From Thermaerobacillus caldiproteolyticus (GTDB lineage: Bacteria > Bacillota > Bacilli > Bacillales > Anoxybacillaceae), in assembly GCF_013761245.1 (NCBI RefSeq), contig NZ_JACDUT010000001.1, positions 496,001-560,000 of the forward strand: 64,000 nucleotides of DNA, written 5' to 3'. Shown one piece after another: positions 17,687-28,110 of this stretch. A program made the translations under genes and the position numbers. The stretch's first letter is position 1; each line of letters begins with the position of its first letter. The notes beneath the pieces were generated by a model. The model did not search any database. It worked only from the letters and a program-made list of their open reading frames with translations, and was not told the DNA's origin.

Positions 17687-18805
17687 TCAATCTCTATGCT
17701 CGATTGGCACATATGATCGCTTCGCTGGACCAGTATATTCAGCGCGCGGCCGGATGAGACGGTTGTTCTCATATTGCTCTAGAATATGCGCAAGCCATCC
17801 TGACATACGGCTTACTGCGAAAATTGGTGTAAACAAATCATGATCAATTCCTAAACAATGGTAAACAGACGCAGAGTAAAAATCAACGTTTGGTGGCAAT
17901 GATTTTGTTGATGTGACAATGTCTTCAATCTTTGCTGACATTTCATACCAATGCGGCTCACCAACAAGTTTTGTGAGCTTCTCTGACATTTTTTTCAAAT
18001 GTTTTGCTCGTGGATCGCCTAGTCGATAGACACGATGACCAAATCCCATAATCTTTTCTTTGTTTTCAAACTTTTTATGAATATATGATTGGACATTGTC
18101 GACACTGCCAATTTCCGTAAGCATTTTCATAACGGCCTCGTTCGCTCCTCCATGAAGAGGCCCTTTTAACGCGCCAATCGCTGCTGTAATGCCCGAATAA
18201 ATATCCGATAATGTCGCAACACAGACGCGTGCTGTAAATGTCGAAGCATTTAATTCATGGTCTGCATGCAATATAAGCGCTTTATCAAATGCTTCTACCG
18301 CAATTTCGTTCGGCTCTTCCCCTGTCAACATGTAAAGAAAGTTCGCTGCAAATCCTAAATCTTCGCGAGGTTCAACCGGCTCTAGTCCTTTACGAATGCG
18401 AGAGAATGCTGTCACAATTGTCGGGATTTTCGCTTGCAAACGGATCGCTTTTCGGTAGTTCGCATCCGCATCTATCACATCCGCTTCTTCGTCATATAAT
18501 CCCAACATAGACACCGCTGTTCGTAACGCCGCCATCGGATGTACATTTTTAATTGGATACACTTTAAAATGATCGATTATTTCTTTGGGAATTGAGGCAT
18601 TTTCCGCCAATTGCCGCTTTAATTCTTCCAACTGTGCTTTTGTTGGAAGCTCGCGATGCCAAAGCAAATAGACGACTTCTTCAAACGTCGCGTTCTCTGC
18701 TAAATCATCAATATCATAGCCGGCATACGTTAATGTGTCGTCAATGATCGAGCTGATGCTGGACGTCGTTGCGACAACCCCTTCTAGACCGCGTGTTACT
18801 GTCAT
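17687..18805 (-). CDS. citZ: Citrate synthase
   Basis: Condenses acetyl-CoA and oxaloacetate at the entry of the TCA cycle. The 372-residue type I enzyme carries the catalytic segments HADHELNASTF, GPLHGGANEAVM and GFGHRVYRLGDPR, and the C-terminal FAVSRMSGWLAHI. The ATG at 18805 (MTVTRGLEGVVATTSS) has AGGAGAG upstream and exactly matches the B. subtilis length; the ATG two codons earlier abuts the SD. A promoter at 19019-19047 creates a leader of about 200 nt containing a very stable hairpin. Confidence 0.98.
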   Translation of the reverse strand: MTVTRGLEGVVATTSSISSIIDDTLTYAGYDIDDLAENATFEEVVYLLWHRELPTKAQLEELKRQLAENASIPKEIIDHFKVYPIKNVHPMAALRTAVSMLGLYDEEADVIDADANYRKAIRLQAKIPTIVTAFSRIRKGLEPVEPREDLGFAANFLYMLTGEEPNEIAVEAFDKALILHADHELNASTFTARVCVATLSDIYSGITAAIGALKGPLHGGANEAVMKMLTEIGSVDNVQSYIHKKFENKEKIMGFGHRVYRLGDPRAKHLKKMSEKLTKLVGEPHWYEMSAKIEDIVTSTKSLPPNVDFYSASVYHCLGIDHDLFTPIFAVSRMSGWLAHILEQYENNRLIRPRAEYTGPAKRSYVPIEHRD

Positions 18806-18925
18806 AACCATCTCTCCTTTTCTCTAAAGATTCCCCTTCTCCCATTTGCGTTTCACGATATGAGAGCGAGCGCTTGCTCGAAATGAATGAATAAAACCCC
18901 AAAAGAAAATGCTTACATTTTATAT

Positions 18926-18973
18926 TGCATTCATATTGTCACCAACTGAAGCGTTGGTGACAATATGAATGCA
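18926..18973 (-). promoter_or_regulatory. Long perfect hairpin in the citZ leader
   Basis: Perfect 21-bp inverted repeat (18926-18946 and 18953-18973) with a 6-base loop, about 40-85 nt downstream of the predicted start site. No U-tract follows, so it is not a standard terminator. In B. subtilis, aconitase is known to bind citZ mRNA near its 5' end; whether this hairpin is such a site is inference. A GC-rich GAGCAAGCGCTCGCTC palindrome and a weak cre-like TGTAAGCATTTTCT lie further downstream. Confidence 0.7.
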
Positions 18974-19018
18974 TCATCAATCCTTCTGTTTTCTGAAAGT
19001 AAAAGGGCTTATGTCTAT

Positions 19019-19047
19019 ATTATAAACAATTATCTGACTTTTGTGAA
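19019..19047 (-). promoter_or_regulatory. citZ sigma-A promoter
   Basis: Minus strand TTCACA (19047-19042) and perfect TATAAT (19024-19019), 17 bases apart, upstream of citZ and downstream of ytwI. Confidence 0.7.
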
Positions 19048-19094
19048 TCAAAACAACTCAATCTTTCTTAAATATTATTACACAAAAATGATTT

Positions 19095-19550
19095 TTATAA
19101 ATATTCTATCACTTTCATAACCATATAGGCAATCCCTGCACCGATTAACGGCCCAACTGCAACGCCGTGAAATACAGAAACAGCAATAATCGTACCAAAT
19201 ACGAGAGCCGCTGTCATATGTGGGTCCGTTGATAGTAGCGTTACTCCTCCTTTCGCAATTAATGCCACAAAAATACCAGATAAAAGGGCGATCCAAGCAG
19301 AAAACGATTGAAGTGACTCCCCTAGTTGTTTAAATCCAATTTCTCCAGTGGCAATTGGTGCTAATACTGCGATAGTAATGACTGTTACTCCCCATTGAAT
19401 CCCTTTAGCGTGAACCGTGGGCAACAGCTTGTCTTCTAGACCGATCAATTTTACAATCAATAAAATGGAAACAGCTACAATTAATGACTGATTTTTCGCA
19501 ATAATACCTGTCACCAACAAAATAAGCAAAAATAAAATTGGCTGATTCAA
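19095..19550 (-). CDS. ytwI: UPF0756/DUF441 membrane protein YtwI
   Basis: A 151-residue polytopic membrane protein with about four or five hydrophobic segments (starting PILFLLILLVTGIIAK). It carries the glycine-rich SVFHGVAVGPLIGAGIAYMV end typical of the YeaL/YtwI family, whose biochemical function is unknown. The start is TTG at 19550 after AAGGAAAATCA. Position upstream of citZ and divergent from ytvI matches B. subtilis. Confidence 0.88.
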   Translation of the reverse strand: MNQPILFLLILLVTGIIAKNQSLIVAVSILLIVKLIGLEDKLLPTVHAKGIQWGVTVITIAVLAPIATGEIGFKQLGESLQSFSAWIALLSGIFVALIAKGGVTLLSTDPHMTAALVFGTIIAVSVFHGVAVGPLIGAGIAYMVMKVIEYL

Positions 19551-19663
19551 TGATTTTCCTTCCTTTCTATATATGTAGTTTTACTTCCATGAAACCTTCC
19601 TCTTTACGATCACGTATATAAACTTGTAATATATAGTTATGGAAAAAATATGGAGGTGGCATA

Positions 19664-20782
19664 TTGTCCAAACATCATTTACATAGCGCCCTTCGTTTTC
19701 TTTTTGTCATTGCTGTTGTTACGCTTGGCGCACTGAGCATTTATTATGTATCAACCGTTACCTATCCGTTTATTATCGCTTTTTTCATTGCTTTTATGAT
19801 TAACCCTTTTGTTAACTATTTGGAACAAAAAGCGAAAATGCCGCGCGCATTGGCTGTTGCTATTGTGCTAATTCTTTTATTTGCGATCTTGGCAGGGCTA
19901 GTAACGCTATTAATTGCGGAAATCGTCTCAGGTACTCAATATTTAGCGGACGTTGTGCCTGGACATTTTCAAAAGTTAGTCATGTATATCGAGGACTTTT
20001 TTGCCAGCCAGATTATTCCAATTTATAATGATTTAGCGGTTTTATTTAAAAATTTAGATGCAAATCAACAAGGTACGATCATGAGCAACATTCAATCGGT
20101 TGGTACAAAAATTGCTACAACGGTCGGACAATTTATTCAAGATGTGCTACAAAACATTCCGAAGCTGCTTGGCTGGCTGCCGAATGCGGCAACAGTCATT
20201 ATCTTTTCGCTACTGGCAACATTTTTCATCAGCAAAGATTGGTATCGGCTCAGCAGAGCGGTGCAAAAAGTGTTGCCTCACAAAGTACGGACAAGCGGAC
20301 GGACAGTGTTTATTAACTTAAAAAAAGCGTTATTTGGTTTTATTAAAGCACAAGTAACGCTCATTTCGATTACAACTGTGATTGTACTAATCGGACTATT
20401 GATTCTCCGCGTCGATTATGCCATTACGATTGCGCTGATTATTGGCCTTGTTGACATTTTACCATACTTAGGAACAGGAATCGTGTTTGTGCCTTGGATT
20501 ATTTACGCTGCCGTCAGCGGAAATGTCCCATTTGCCATCGGATTAGGAATTTTGTATATTATTGTATTAGTCCAACGGCAAATTATGGAGCCAAAAGTAC
20601 TCTCATCCTCGATTGGTCTTGATCCGCTGGCAACATTAATTGCTTTATTCGTTGGATTTAAGCTTATTGGATTTCTCGGCTTGATTGCCGGACCGGTATT
20701 GCTTGTCATTATTCGGACATTGCATAGTGCGAACGTCTTTCAAGATATTTGGAATTTTATTATCGGGAAACCGACAACATAA
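19664..20782 (+). CDS. ytvI: AI-2E family membrane protein YtvI
   Basis: A 372-residue integral membrane protein of the AI-2 exporter-like (PerM/YtvI) superfamily. Two N-terminal helices are followed by a soluble loop around residues 75-150 and a C-terminal bundle (VIIFSLLATFFISKDW, LIGLLILRVDYAITIALIIG, IGFLGLIAGPVLLVIIR). B. subtilis YtvI is annotated as a sporulation integral membrane protein. The start is TTG 19664 with GGAGG 7 bases upstream. It is the only plus-strand gene between 14 and 31 kb and is divergent from ytwI. Substrate unknown. Confidence 0.9.
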   Translation: MSKHHLHSALRFLFVIAVVTLGALSIYYVSTVTYPFIIAFFIAFMINPFVNYLEQKAKMPRALAVAIVLILLFAILAGLVTLLIAEIVSGTQYLADVVPGHFQKLVMYIEDFFASQIIPIYNDLAVLFKNLDANQQGTIMSNIQSVGTKIATTVGQFIQDVLQNIPKLLGWLPNAATVIIFSLLATFFISKDWYRLSRAVQKVLPHKVRTSGRTVFINLKKALFGFIKAQVTLISITTVIVLIGLLILRVDYAITIALIIGLVDILPYLGTGIVFVPWIIYAAVSGNVPFAIGLGILYIIVLVQRQIMEPKVLSSSIGLDPLATLIALFVGFKLIGFLGLIAGPVLLVIIRTLHSANVFQDIWNFIIGKPTT

Positions 20783-20783
20783 A

Positions 20784-20811
20784 AGAGCCTTCCGTAACGG
20801 GAAAGCTCTTA
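20784..20811. terminator. Bidirectional terminator ytvI / fxsA
   Basis: Arms AAGAGC-TTCC and GGAA-GCTCTT with one mismatch between the convergent stops, with T-rich sequence on the plus side (ATCTTTTTAT). Confidence 0.75.
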
Positions 20812-21198
20812 TCTTTTTATATAGAAAAATGTTTTGGTGGTAAAAGAGGACTTTAGCCAGCGAACAAGAAACGGTTTGATAAATTTACGAGTAACTGGAA
20901 GAAGCAATATGAATCCTACAATATCTGTCAAAAATCCCGGCGTTAATAAAAGAACACCGCCTATAAAAATGCAAATGCCATCCAACACCGCTTCACTCGG
21001 AAGACGCCCGCGCATCAGCTCGTTTTTCGCTTCCTCAATGACCGTTACGCCTTGTCGTTTCGCAAGCCATGTTCCTATAATGCCGGTGGCAAAAATAAGC
21101 GCTACTGTCGGCCATACGCCGATCGTTTGACCAGAAAGAAGAAATAAGAAAATTTCCAATGCCGGAACAATAATAAACAATGTTATCAACAATTTCAT
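20809..21198 (-). CDS. fxsA: FxsA family membrane protein
   Basis: A 129-residue cytoplasmic membrane protein. FxsA overproduction relieves exclusion of phage T7 by F plasmid in E. coli; its normal role is unknown. Hydrophobic segments lie at residues 3-20, 27-45 and 75-100 (GGVLLLTPGFLTDIVGFILLLP), the family hallmark being TPGFLTDI. The C-terminus is basic. The ATG at 21198 has a GGAAGGAAGAGG site. It sits downstream of pyk as in B. subtilis. Confidence 0.93.
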   Translation of the reverse strand: MKLLITLFIIVPALEIFLFLLSGQTIGVWPTVALIFATGIIGTWLAKRQGVTVIEEAKNELMRGRLPSEAVLDGICIFIGGVLLLTPGFLTDIVGFILLLPVTRKFIKPFLVRWLKSSFTTKTFFYIKR

Positions 21199-21225
21199 GC
21201 TGCCTCTTCCTTCCTGAAAAAAGAA

Positions 21226-21250
21226 TAAAAACAGAGAGGATTCTCTCTGT
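21226..21250 (-). terminator. Terminator after pyk
   Basis: ACAGAGAG/CTCTCTGT arms (21231-21238, 21243-21250) with a 4-base loop and TTTTTATTC on the minus strand. Confidence 0.88.
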
Positions 21251-21262
21251 TTTTATTATACC

Positions 21263-23023
21263 TTATAATACGCTCGCATGTCCTTGATAAATAGCGCCAA
21301 ATCCAGCATCGACGGTAATCTCTTGTCCATCTCTTAAAATCGAAGTAGCGTTTGGCACTCCGACGATTACCGGGATACCGAGACTTAAGCCAACTACCGC
21401 CGCATGGCTTGTTAAACCGCCTTCTTCTGTAATAATCGCCACTGCCTTTTCCAGTGCTTTCATCATATCTGCATCGGTGCTGTTGGTAACAAGAATCCCA
21501 CCTTCTGTCATCTTGCTAAGCGCTTCGTCAGCTGTTTTCGCAGTGATGACTTTTCCGAAAGCAGATTTGCGGCCAATCCCTTGCCCTTTGGCGATGATGT
21601 CACCGATGACATGAACTTTCATCAAGTTCGTTGAACCCGTTTCTCCAACTGGAACGCCAGCCGTAATGACCACCAAGTCGCCATGTTTGACAATTCCTGA
21701 TTTCACTGCTGCTTCTACAGCAATATCAAGCATTTCATCAGTCGTGTTCACTTGCGGAGCGACTTGCGGATATACTCCCCATGCAAGCGCCAATTTCCGA
21801 GATACGGAATCGCTAGAAGTAACCGCCACAATCGGTGCTTTCGGACGATACTTAGAAATCATTTGCGCCGTCTGTCCGCTTACCGTCGGAGTCACAATCG
21901 CAGCAACATCAAGATTTAACGCTGTATGTGCAACGGATTGACCGATCGCATCAGTAATCGTCGTTCCGCTTTGTTTTGTACGTTGTGCCAATAAATCTCG
22001 ATATTGTAATGCTTGCTCTGTGCGCGAAGCAATTTGGTGCATCGTTTTTACTGCTTCAACAGGATAAAGCCCCGCTGCGGTTTCTCCTGATAACATAATC
22101 GCATCGGTACCGTCAAAAATAGCATTTGCCACATCGCTCGCTTCTGCCCGCGTCGGCCGTGGATTGCGTTGCATCGAATCCAACATTTGCGTCGCGGTAA
22201 TTACAGGCTTACCGAGCGCATTGCATTTTTTGATGAGTTCCTTTTGCACAAGCGGCACTTCTTCCGCTGGGATTTCCACTCCTAAATCACCGCGCGCCAC
22301 CATAAGTCCGTCCGCTACTTCAAGAATTTCATCAATATTGTCGACGCCTTCTTGGTTCTCGATTTTTGGAATGATTTTAATATCAAGTGCATCGTTTGCC
22401 TCTAACAACTCACGAATTTCTAATACATCCGAGGCACGGCGCACAAACGAAGCAGCGATAAAATCAATGCCTTGTTCAATTCCGAATAAAATGTCTTGAC
22501 GGTCTTTTTCCGTAATCCCCGGTAAATTGACACGGACACCCGGTACGTTTACCCCTTTTTTATTTTTCAATACACCGCCATTAAGAACTTTTGTCGTAAT
22601 TTCGCGCGCTTGTTTATTGACAGATAACACTTCTAGTCCGATTAACCCATCATCAAGAAGGATTTTGGCACCAAGAGTTACATCATCAATAAGTCCTTCA
22701 TACGTAACAGAAATTCGTTCTGGTGTACCAAGCACTTCATCCATGGAAATGATGAGTTGTGATCCCTCTTGTAGTTCAATAGCCCCATTTTCCATGTTAT
22801 GTGTACGAATTTCCGGACCTTTTGTATCTAAAAGAATCGCTACCGTTTTCCCTGTTCTTTTCGCCGCCTCACGAATATTTTGGATACGTTGACCGTGCTC
22901 TGCATAATCGCCGTGGGAAAAATTCAAACGCGCTACATTCATCCCCGCTTCGATCAACTCGACAAGCTTCTCCACACTTTCACTTGCCGGACCAATCGTA
23001 CAAACGATTTTTGTTTTCCGCAT
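21263..23023 (-). CDS. pyk: Pyruvate kinase with C-terminal PEP-utiliser-like extension
   Basis: Final ATP-forming step of glycolysis. The 586-residue protein has the TIM barrel ([19 protein letters not shown], active-site [15 protein letters not shown] and [22 protein letters not shown]) and the C domain. It also has the extra C-terminal sequence typical of Bacillus pyruvate kinases, containing [21 protein letters not shown], related to the phosphohistidine domain of PEP-utilising enzymes. I chose ATG 23023 ([11 protein letters not shown]) to match the Geobacillus enzyme. Cotranscribed with pfkA. Confidence 0.97.
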   Translation of the reverse strand: MRKTKIVCTIGPASESVEKLVELIEAGMNVARLNFSHGDYAEHGQRIQNIREAAKRTGKTVAILLDTKGPEIRTHNMENGAIELQEGSQLIISMDEVLGTPERISVTYEGLIDDVTLGAKILLDDGLIGLEVLSVNKQAREITTKVLNGGVLKNKKGVNVPGVRVNLPGITEKDRQDILFGIEQGIDFIAASFVRRASDVLEIRELLEANDALDIKIIPKIENQEGVDNIDEILEVADGLMVARGDLGVEIPAEEVPLVQKELIKKCNALGKPVITATQMLDSMQRNPRPTRAEASDVANAIFDGTDAIMLSGETAAGLYPVEAVKTMHQIASRTEQALQYRDLLAQRTKQSGTTITDAIGQSVAHTALNLDVAAIVTPTVSGQTAQMISKYRPKAPIVAVTSSDSVSRKLALAWGVYPQVAPQVNTTDEMLDIAVEAAVKSGIVKHGDLVVITAGVPVGETGSTNLMKVHVIGDIIAKGQGIGRKSAFGKVITAKTADEALSKMTEGGILVTNSTDADMMKALEKAVAIITEEGGLTSHAAVVGLSLGIPVIVGVPNATSILRDGQEITVDAGFGAIYQGHASVL

Positions 23024-23071
23024 ATGTTCTATTCTTCCTTTCATTCATATATATGGTAACGATACCATGTT

Positions 23072-24094
<1,023 letters not shown>

Positions 24095-24211
24095 TCATCA
24101 ACATTCTATAAAATAACACGAAGCATAGTAGAACACAATAGAGAAACCGTTCTTTTGCAACTTTAAAATGAACTTTTCACACAAATGTTAAAATAAATTT
24201 TTCAATAATAA

Positions 24212-24238
24212 CAAAGCTGTCCCATTGATGAGACAGCC
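24212..24238 (-). terminator. Terminator after accA
   Basis: Eight-base stem (24230-24237 with 24216-24223, one U-G pair on the minus strand) followed by TTTGTTATTATT, between accA and pfkA. Confidence 0.75.
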
Positions 24239-24244
24239 CCATGA

Positions 24245-25222
24245 TTATTTTATCCCAAGATAATCTCGAGAAAACCTAAATTGACCAATTTGCTTAAATT
24301 TTTCGTATCGGTGCTGCACAAGCTCTGGCCCATTTAATTGTAGCAGTTGTTTCAGCGATTGTTTGAGCACTTTGTCAATTTCTTTTGCTTGTTCGTCAAC
24401 ATTTCGATGTGCTCCGCCGCGAACTTCTGGAATAATTTCATCAATGACTCCGAGTTCTTTTAAATCTGACGCGGTAATTTTCATTGTTTCGGCTGCCCGT
24501 TGCGCAAGAGAAGCATCTTTCCACAGAATCGCTGCCGCACCTTCTGGCGAGATGACGGAGTACGTCGAGTTTTCAAGCATATGAATATAGTTGCCGACAC
24601 CAAGGGCTAATGCACCACCGCTTCCCCCTTCACCGATGACAATGCACACAATCGGCACTGTAAATCCTGCCATTTCAAATAAGTTTCTAGCGATCGCTTC
24701 ACTTTGTCCTCGTTCTTCTGCTGCTTTTCCTGGGTAGGCTCCTTTTGTATCAATAAAACAAATGATCGGCCGTTGAAACTTTTCCGCTTGCTTCATGAGA
24801 CGCAACGCTTTCCGATAGCCCTCTGGATGCGGCATTCCGAAGTTGCGGCGTATATTTTCTTTCGTATCTTTGCCGCGCTGATGGCCGATGACCGTAACTG
24901 GAAGCCCATGGTATTTCGCAATCCCGCCAACGATCGCTTCATCGTCGCCAAAGCAACGGTCGCCGTGGCATTCTAAAAAATTCGTAAACAGCCGCTCAAT
25001 GTAATCGAGTGTTGTCGGACGATTCGGATGGCGTGCAATTTGCACACGATCCCATGGCGTTAAGTTCGCGTATGTTTCGTTTTCGAGCTTTTCCAATCGT
25101 GTCTCTAATTTTTCGATTTCTGCCGAAAGGTCTACATCGGCATTTTTCATAAATTCCTTGAGCTCGCTAATTTTTTTTCGCAATTCTATCAACGGCTTTT
25201 CAAATTCTAATTCTCCCACCAT
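24245..25222 (-). CDS. accA: Acetyl-CoA carboxylase carboxyltransferase subunit alpha
   Basis: With AccD transfers the carboxyl group from biotin to acetyl-CoA, giving malonyl-CoA for fatty acids. The 325-residue crotonase-fold protein has an N-terminal coiled-coil region (residues 8-50). It retains the oxyanion-forming segments [15 protein letters not shown] and [16 protein letters not shown]. The ATG at 25222 follows GGAGGTGA and overlaps the accD end by 16 bases, so the two subunits are coupled. Confidence 0.97.
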   Translation of the reverse strand: MVGELEFEKPLIELRKKISELKEFMKNADVDLSAEIEKLETRLEKLENETYANLTPWDRVQIARHPNRPTTLDYIERLFTNFLECHGDRCFGDDEAIVGGIAKYHGLPVTVIGHQRGKDTKENIRRNFGMPHPEGYRKALRLMKQAEKFQRPIICFIDTKGAYPGKAAEERGQSEAIARNLFEMAGFTVPIVCIVIGEGGSGGALALGVGNYIHMLENSTYSVISPEGAAAILWKDASLAQRAAETMKITASDLKELGVIDEIIPEVRGGAHRNVDEQAKEIDKVLKQSLKQLLQLNGPELVQHRYEKFKQIGQFRFSRDYLGIK

Positions 25223-26079
25223 TCGCCGTCACCTCCCCTTTGGTGAATGTCAAGAACATTCGTTAATGTTTCTTTTAACTCATGCCGGTGAATGACCGCG
25301 TCAAGTTGCCCGTGTTTCAATAAAAATTCAGCGGTTTGGAAGTCTTCCGGTAACTCTTCTCGCACCGTTTGTTCGATGACGCGACGACCGGCGAAACCTA
25401 TGAGCGCTCCCGGCTCCGCGAAGTTATAGTCACCTAAAGAAGCAAAGCTCGCAGATACACCGCCTGTTGTCGGATGGGTCATCACAGAAATAATGAGTCC
25501 GCCTTCATCACTAAACAGCTTCAGCGCTGCGCTCGTTTTTGCCATTTGCATAAGGCTTAATACCCCTTCTTGCATGCGTGCTCCGCCAGAAGCGGTAAAA
25601 ATAATAAAAGGCACGCGAAGCTCCATTGCCTTTTCAATGGCGCGCGTAATTTTCTCACCAACAACAGAACCCATACTTCCCATGCGAAACGCTGAATCCA
25701 TGACCGCGATGACAAGCCGATGCCCATTCATCGTTCCTTCGCCCGTAATGACCGCTTCATTTAATTTTGATTTGCGGCGATCGGCTTCCAGCTTTTCTAG
25801 ATAATCAGGAAATTGTAACGGATTCTCGGAAATCATATCGGCATCGTACTCTTGAAAACTTCCCTCATCTAATAAACTAGCGATCCGTTCGTGGGACGGC
25901 ATCGGGTGATGATAGCCGCAGCTCATACAAACACGTAAATTTTTGACAAGTTCTTTCGTATACATAATTTTTTTGCACTTTGGACATTTTGTCATAATTC
26001 CTTCAGGAACTTCTTGTTTGACATGTTCAGAAGGAATTGAAGCGTATTTTTTCTTTTTCGTAAACAACTCTTTCAGCAA
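25207..26079 (-). CDS. accD: Acetyl-CoA carboxylase carboxyltransferase subunit beta
   Basis: Partner of AccA in malonyl-CoA synthesis. The 290-residue protein has the N-terminal four-cysteine zinc ribbon ([23 protein letters not shown]) and the carboxyltransferase core with [12 protein letters not shown] and [14 protein letters not shown]. The start is TTG at 26079 with GGAGG 8 bases upstream, giving the same length as B. subtilis AccD; the long in-frame extension upstream is not coding. It follows the GntR regulator by about 70 bases. Confidence 0.97.
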   Translation of the reverse strand: MLKELFTKKKKYASIPSEHVKQEVPEGIMTKCPKCKKIMYTKELVKNLRVCMSCGYHHPMPSHERIASLLDEGSFQEYDADMISENPLQFPDYLEKLEADRRKSKLNEAVITGEGTMNGHRLVIAVMDSAFRMGSMGSVVGEKITRAIEKAMELRVPFIIFTASGGARMQEGVLSLMQMAKTSAALKLFSDEGGLIISVMTHPTTGGVSASFASLGDYNFAEPGALIGFAGRRVIEQTVREELPEDFQTAEFLLKHGQLDAVIHRHELKETLTNVLDIHQRGGDGEWWEN

Positions 26080-26152
26080 GAGGTGCCCCTCCTTCGCTAG
26101 TTGATTTACCACTACTGTATATGAAATGGACAACATTTTTTGTAAAAACGTG

Positions 26153-26767
26153 TCATGGCTGTTTCGACAATGGCATGACGACATGTTCAGTGAATAGATC
26201 AAGGATCGCTGATATATCTTGTGTTTCGAACGCATGTCCCATATTTTCATAAAAGGTAATAGGCAGCGAAATGGCATCATAGTTTGAGGTAAAAAAGTCA
26301 TTAAGCACACGCCAAATCCGCTCAAGTAAATAATTCTCTCCTGCCTCGGTCACCCATTTCAAAAAGCGCTCGTAATTAATCGTTTTTTGTCGAATCATTT
26401 TTTTCAGCTCATCAAGCTTTGTTTGGCTACGGCGCTTGCAGGCTAATTGTAAACAAAGTTGTTCCAGTAGCACCTTCGTTTCTACTAAATCTGTTTTTGC
26501 TTTTTCCTCTTGCAAAATAAACGTTCCTAACAGGTCAATGAGCTGATGCTCGCCGAATTCTTTCATGTACGTGCCTTCACCGCGCCGCGTTTCAATAATA
26601 CCAAGAAATTCAAGGGCGCGTAATGCTTCTCGCACTGAAGAGCGCCCCACTTTTAACCGTTCTGATAACTCGCGTTCAGAAGGAATTTTATCACCTGCAA
26701 CAAGCCCATCTTCTTGGATAATTCGGTGAATTTGTTGCAACGTCTCGACGTAGACTTTTGAAGTCAT
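26153..26767 (-). CDS. GntR-family (FadR-like) transcriptional regulator
   Basis: A 204-residue repressor-type protein. The N-terminal winged helix (about residues 5-75, [41 protein letters not shown] in pieces) is a classic GntR DNA-binding domain. The C-terminal half is an all-helical, FCD-like ligand domain, shorter than usual. The ATG at 26767 overlaps the malic enzyme stop and has GGGAG upstream. It sits between ytsJ and accD. A TGGTCTGACCA palindrome in front of ytsJ is a plausible autoregulatory operator. Effector unknown; an acyl-CoA or organic acid would fit the operon. Confidence 0.9.
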   Translation of the reverse strand: MTSKVYVETLQQIHRIIQEDGLVAGDKIPSERELSERLKVGRSSVREALRALEFLGIIETRRGEGTYMKEFGEHQLIDLLGTFILQEEKAKTDLVETKVLLEQLCLQLACKRRSQTKLDELKKMIRQKTINYERFLKWVTEAGENYLLERIWRVLNDFFTSNYDAISLPITFYENMGHAFETQDISAILDLFTEHVVMPLSKQP

Positions 26768-26787
26768 CTTTTTTGCTCCCACTCGCC

Positions 26788-28020
26788 TCACTTAATTGCA
26801 GCCATTTGTCTCGTTTTGCTAGCTACTTCTTCAGGATCGATGTGAATGCGCGCTACCCCTGTGTCAATCGCCGCTTTTGCCACAGCTGCGGCAACAGCTG
26901 GAGCGACACGCGGATCGAACGGCGCAGGAATAACATAGTTTGGCTGCAATTCGTTCTCCGTAATTAACGAAGCGATTGCTTCGACTGCAGCGATTTTCAT
27001 CTCTTCGTTAATTTGCTTTGCTCGCACGTCTAAAGCACCGCGAAAAATTCCTGGAAACGCCAGAACGTTGTTCACTTGGTTTGGATAATCGGATCGACCG
27101 GTACCAATAACAGCAGCTCCTGCCTCTATCGCTTCTTCTGGCATAATTTCCGGCACAGGGTTCGCCATCGCAAAAATAATTGGTTGATCGTTCATCATTC
27201 GAATCATTTCTTTTGTTAACGCTCCGGCCACGGAAACGCCGATAAAGACGTCCGCTCCTTTGATGACCTCTTGTAAAGGTCCTTCAATTTTTTCAGGGTT
27301 TGTCACTTTTGCTACTTCTTCTTTCATCCGATTCATACCATACGGACGCCCTTCAAAAATTGCTCCCTTTGAATCGCACATAATGATATGACGAACACCG
27401 TAGCGATAAAGAAGTTTAATAATCGCAATTCCTGCTGCACCAGCACCATTAATAACGACCTTAATGTCTTTCAGCTGTTTTTTTACAATTTTTAACGCAT
27501 TAAGAAGCCCAGCGACCGTAACAATCGCTGTTCCATGCTGATCATCATGGAAGACTGGAATTTGTAACTCTTTTTTCAACCGTTCTTCAATGAGAAAGCA
27601 ATTCGGCGCTGCAATATCTTCTAAGTTAATCCCGCCAAATGTCGGTTCTAACCATTTTACCGTTTGAACAATATGATCAACATCAGTTGTATTCAAGCAA
27701 ATTGGGAACGCATCGACTCCTGCAAAGCATTTGAATAACGCCGCTTTTCCTTCCATCACCGGCAAAGCAGCTTCAGGTCCAATATTTCCAAGCCCTAATA
27801 CAGCTGTTCCATCCGTCACCACCGCCACGCTATTTCCTTTCATCGTGTAGTCATAGACATGATCGCGGTTTTGGGAAATTTCCTTACAAGGCTCTGCCAC
27901 GCCCGGTGAATAGGCTAAGCTCAGTTGTTCAGCGTTCGTAATCGGAAATTTTGCTTTTACTTCTAGTTTTCCTTGATGTGTTCTGTGAATATGTAACGCT
28001 TCCTCACGTAAAGACAACAT
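26788..28020 (-). CDS. ytsJ: NAD(P)-dependent malic enzyme
   Basis: Decarboxylates malate to pyruvate; the B. subtilis YtsJ type supplies NADPH during growth on malate. The 410-residue protein has the malic domain with YSPGVAEPC and FHDDQHGTAIV, catalytic Lys in MEGKAALFK, and the NAD(P) domain with INGAGAAGIAI. The ATG at 28020 follows AAGGAGTGAGTC. First gene of the ytsJ-gntR-accD-accA run, which couples NADPH generation with malonyl-CoA production. Confidence 0.95.
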   Translation of the reverse strand: MLSLREEALHIHRTHQGKLEVKAKFPITNAEQLSLAYSPGVAEPCKEISQNRDHVYDYTMKGNSVAVVTDGTAVLGLGNIGPEAALPVMEGKAALFKCFAGVDAFPICLNTTDVDHIVQTVKWLEPTFGGINLEDIAAPNCFLIEERLKKELQIPVFHDDQHGTAIVTVAGLLNALKIVKKQLKDIKVVINGAGAAGIAIIKLLYRYGVRHIIMCDSKGAIFEGRPYGMNRMKEEVAKVTNPEKIEGPLQEVIKGADVFIGVSVAGALTKEMIRMMNDQPIIFAMANPVPEIMPEEAIEAGAAVIGTGRSDYPNQVNNVLAFPGIFRGALDVRAKQINEEMKIAAVEAIASLITENELQPNYVIPAPFDPRVAPAVAAAVAKAAIDTGVARIHIDPEEVASKTRQMAAIK

Positions 28021-28052
28021 GACTCACTCCTTACCATACGGTCAAACAAGAC

Positions 28053-28063
28053 TGGTCTGACCA
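28053..28063. promoter_or_regulatory. FadR/PdhR-type operator ahead of ytsJ
   Basis: TGGTCTGACCA is a perfect TGGT-N3-ACCA palindrome, the core bound by the FadR subfamily of GntR proteins. It lies about 33 bases upstream of the ytsJ ATG and just downstream of an A/T-rich promoter-like TATAAA. The GntR gene is the next gene in the operon. Confidence 0.6.
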
Positions 28064-28110
28064 CCTAATGTTTATACAATATAACAAAATGCACGAATAG
28101 TAAAGAAATA

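Noticed and set aside
21263-23023. Pyruvate kinase C-terminal domain as a gene fusion unique to this genome
   Set aside because: The extra PEP-utiliser-like segment is a normal feature of Bacillus and Geobacillus pyruvate kinases.
25207-26325. Long N-terminal extension of accD to 26325
   Set aside because: The extension overlaps the GntR gene and lacks family similarity; TTG 26079 has an excellent SD and exact family length.
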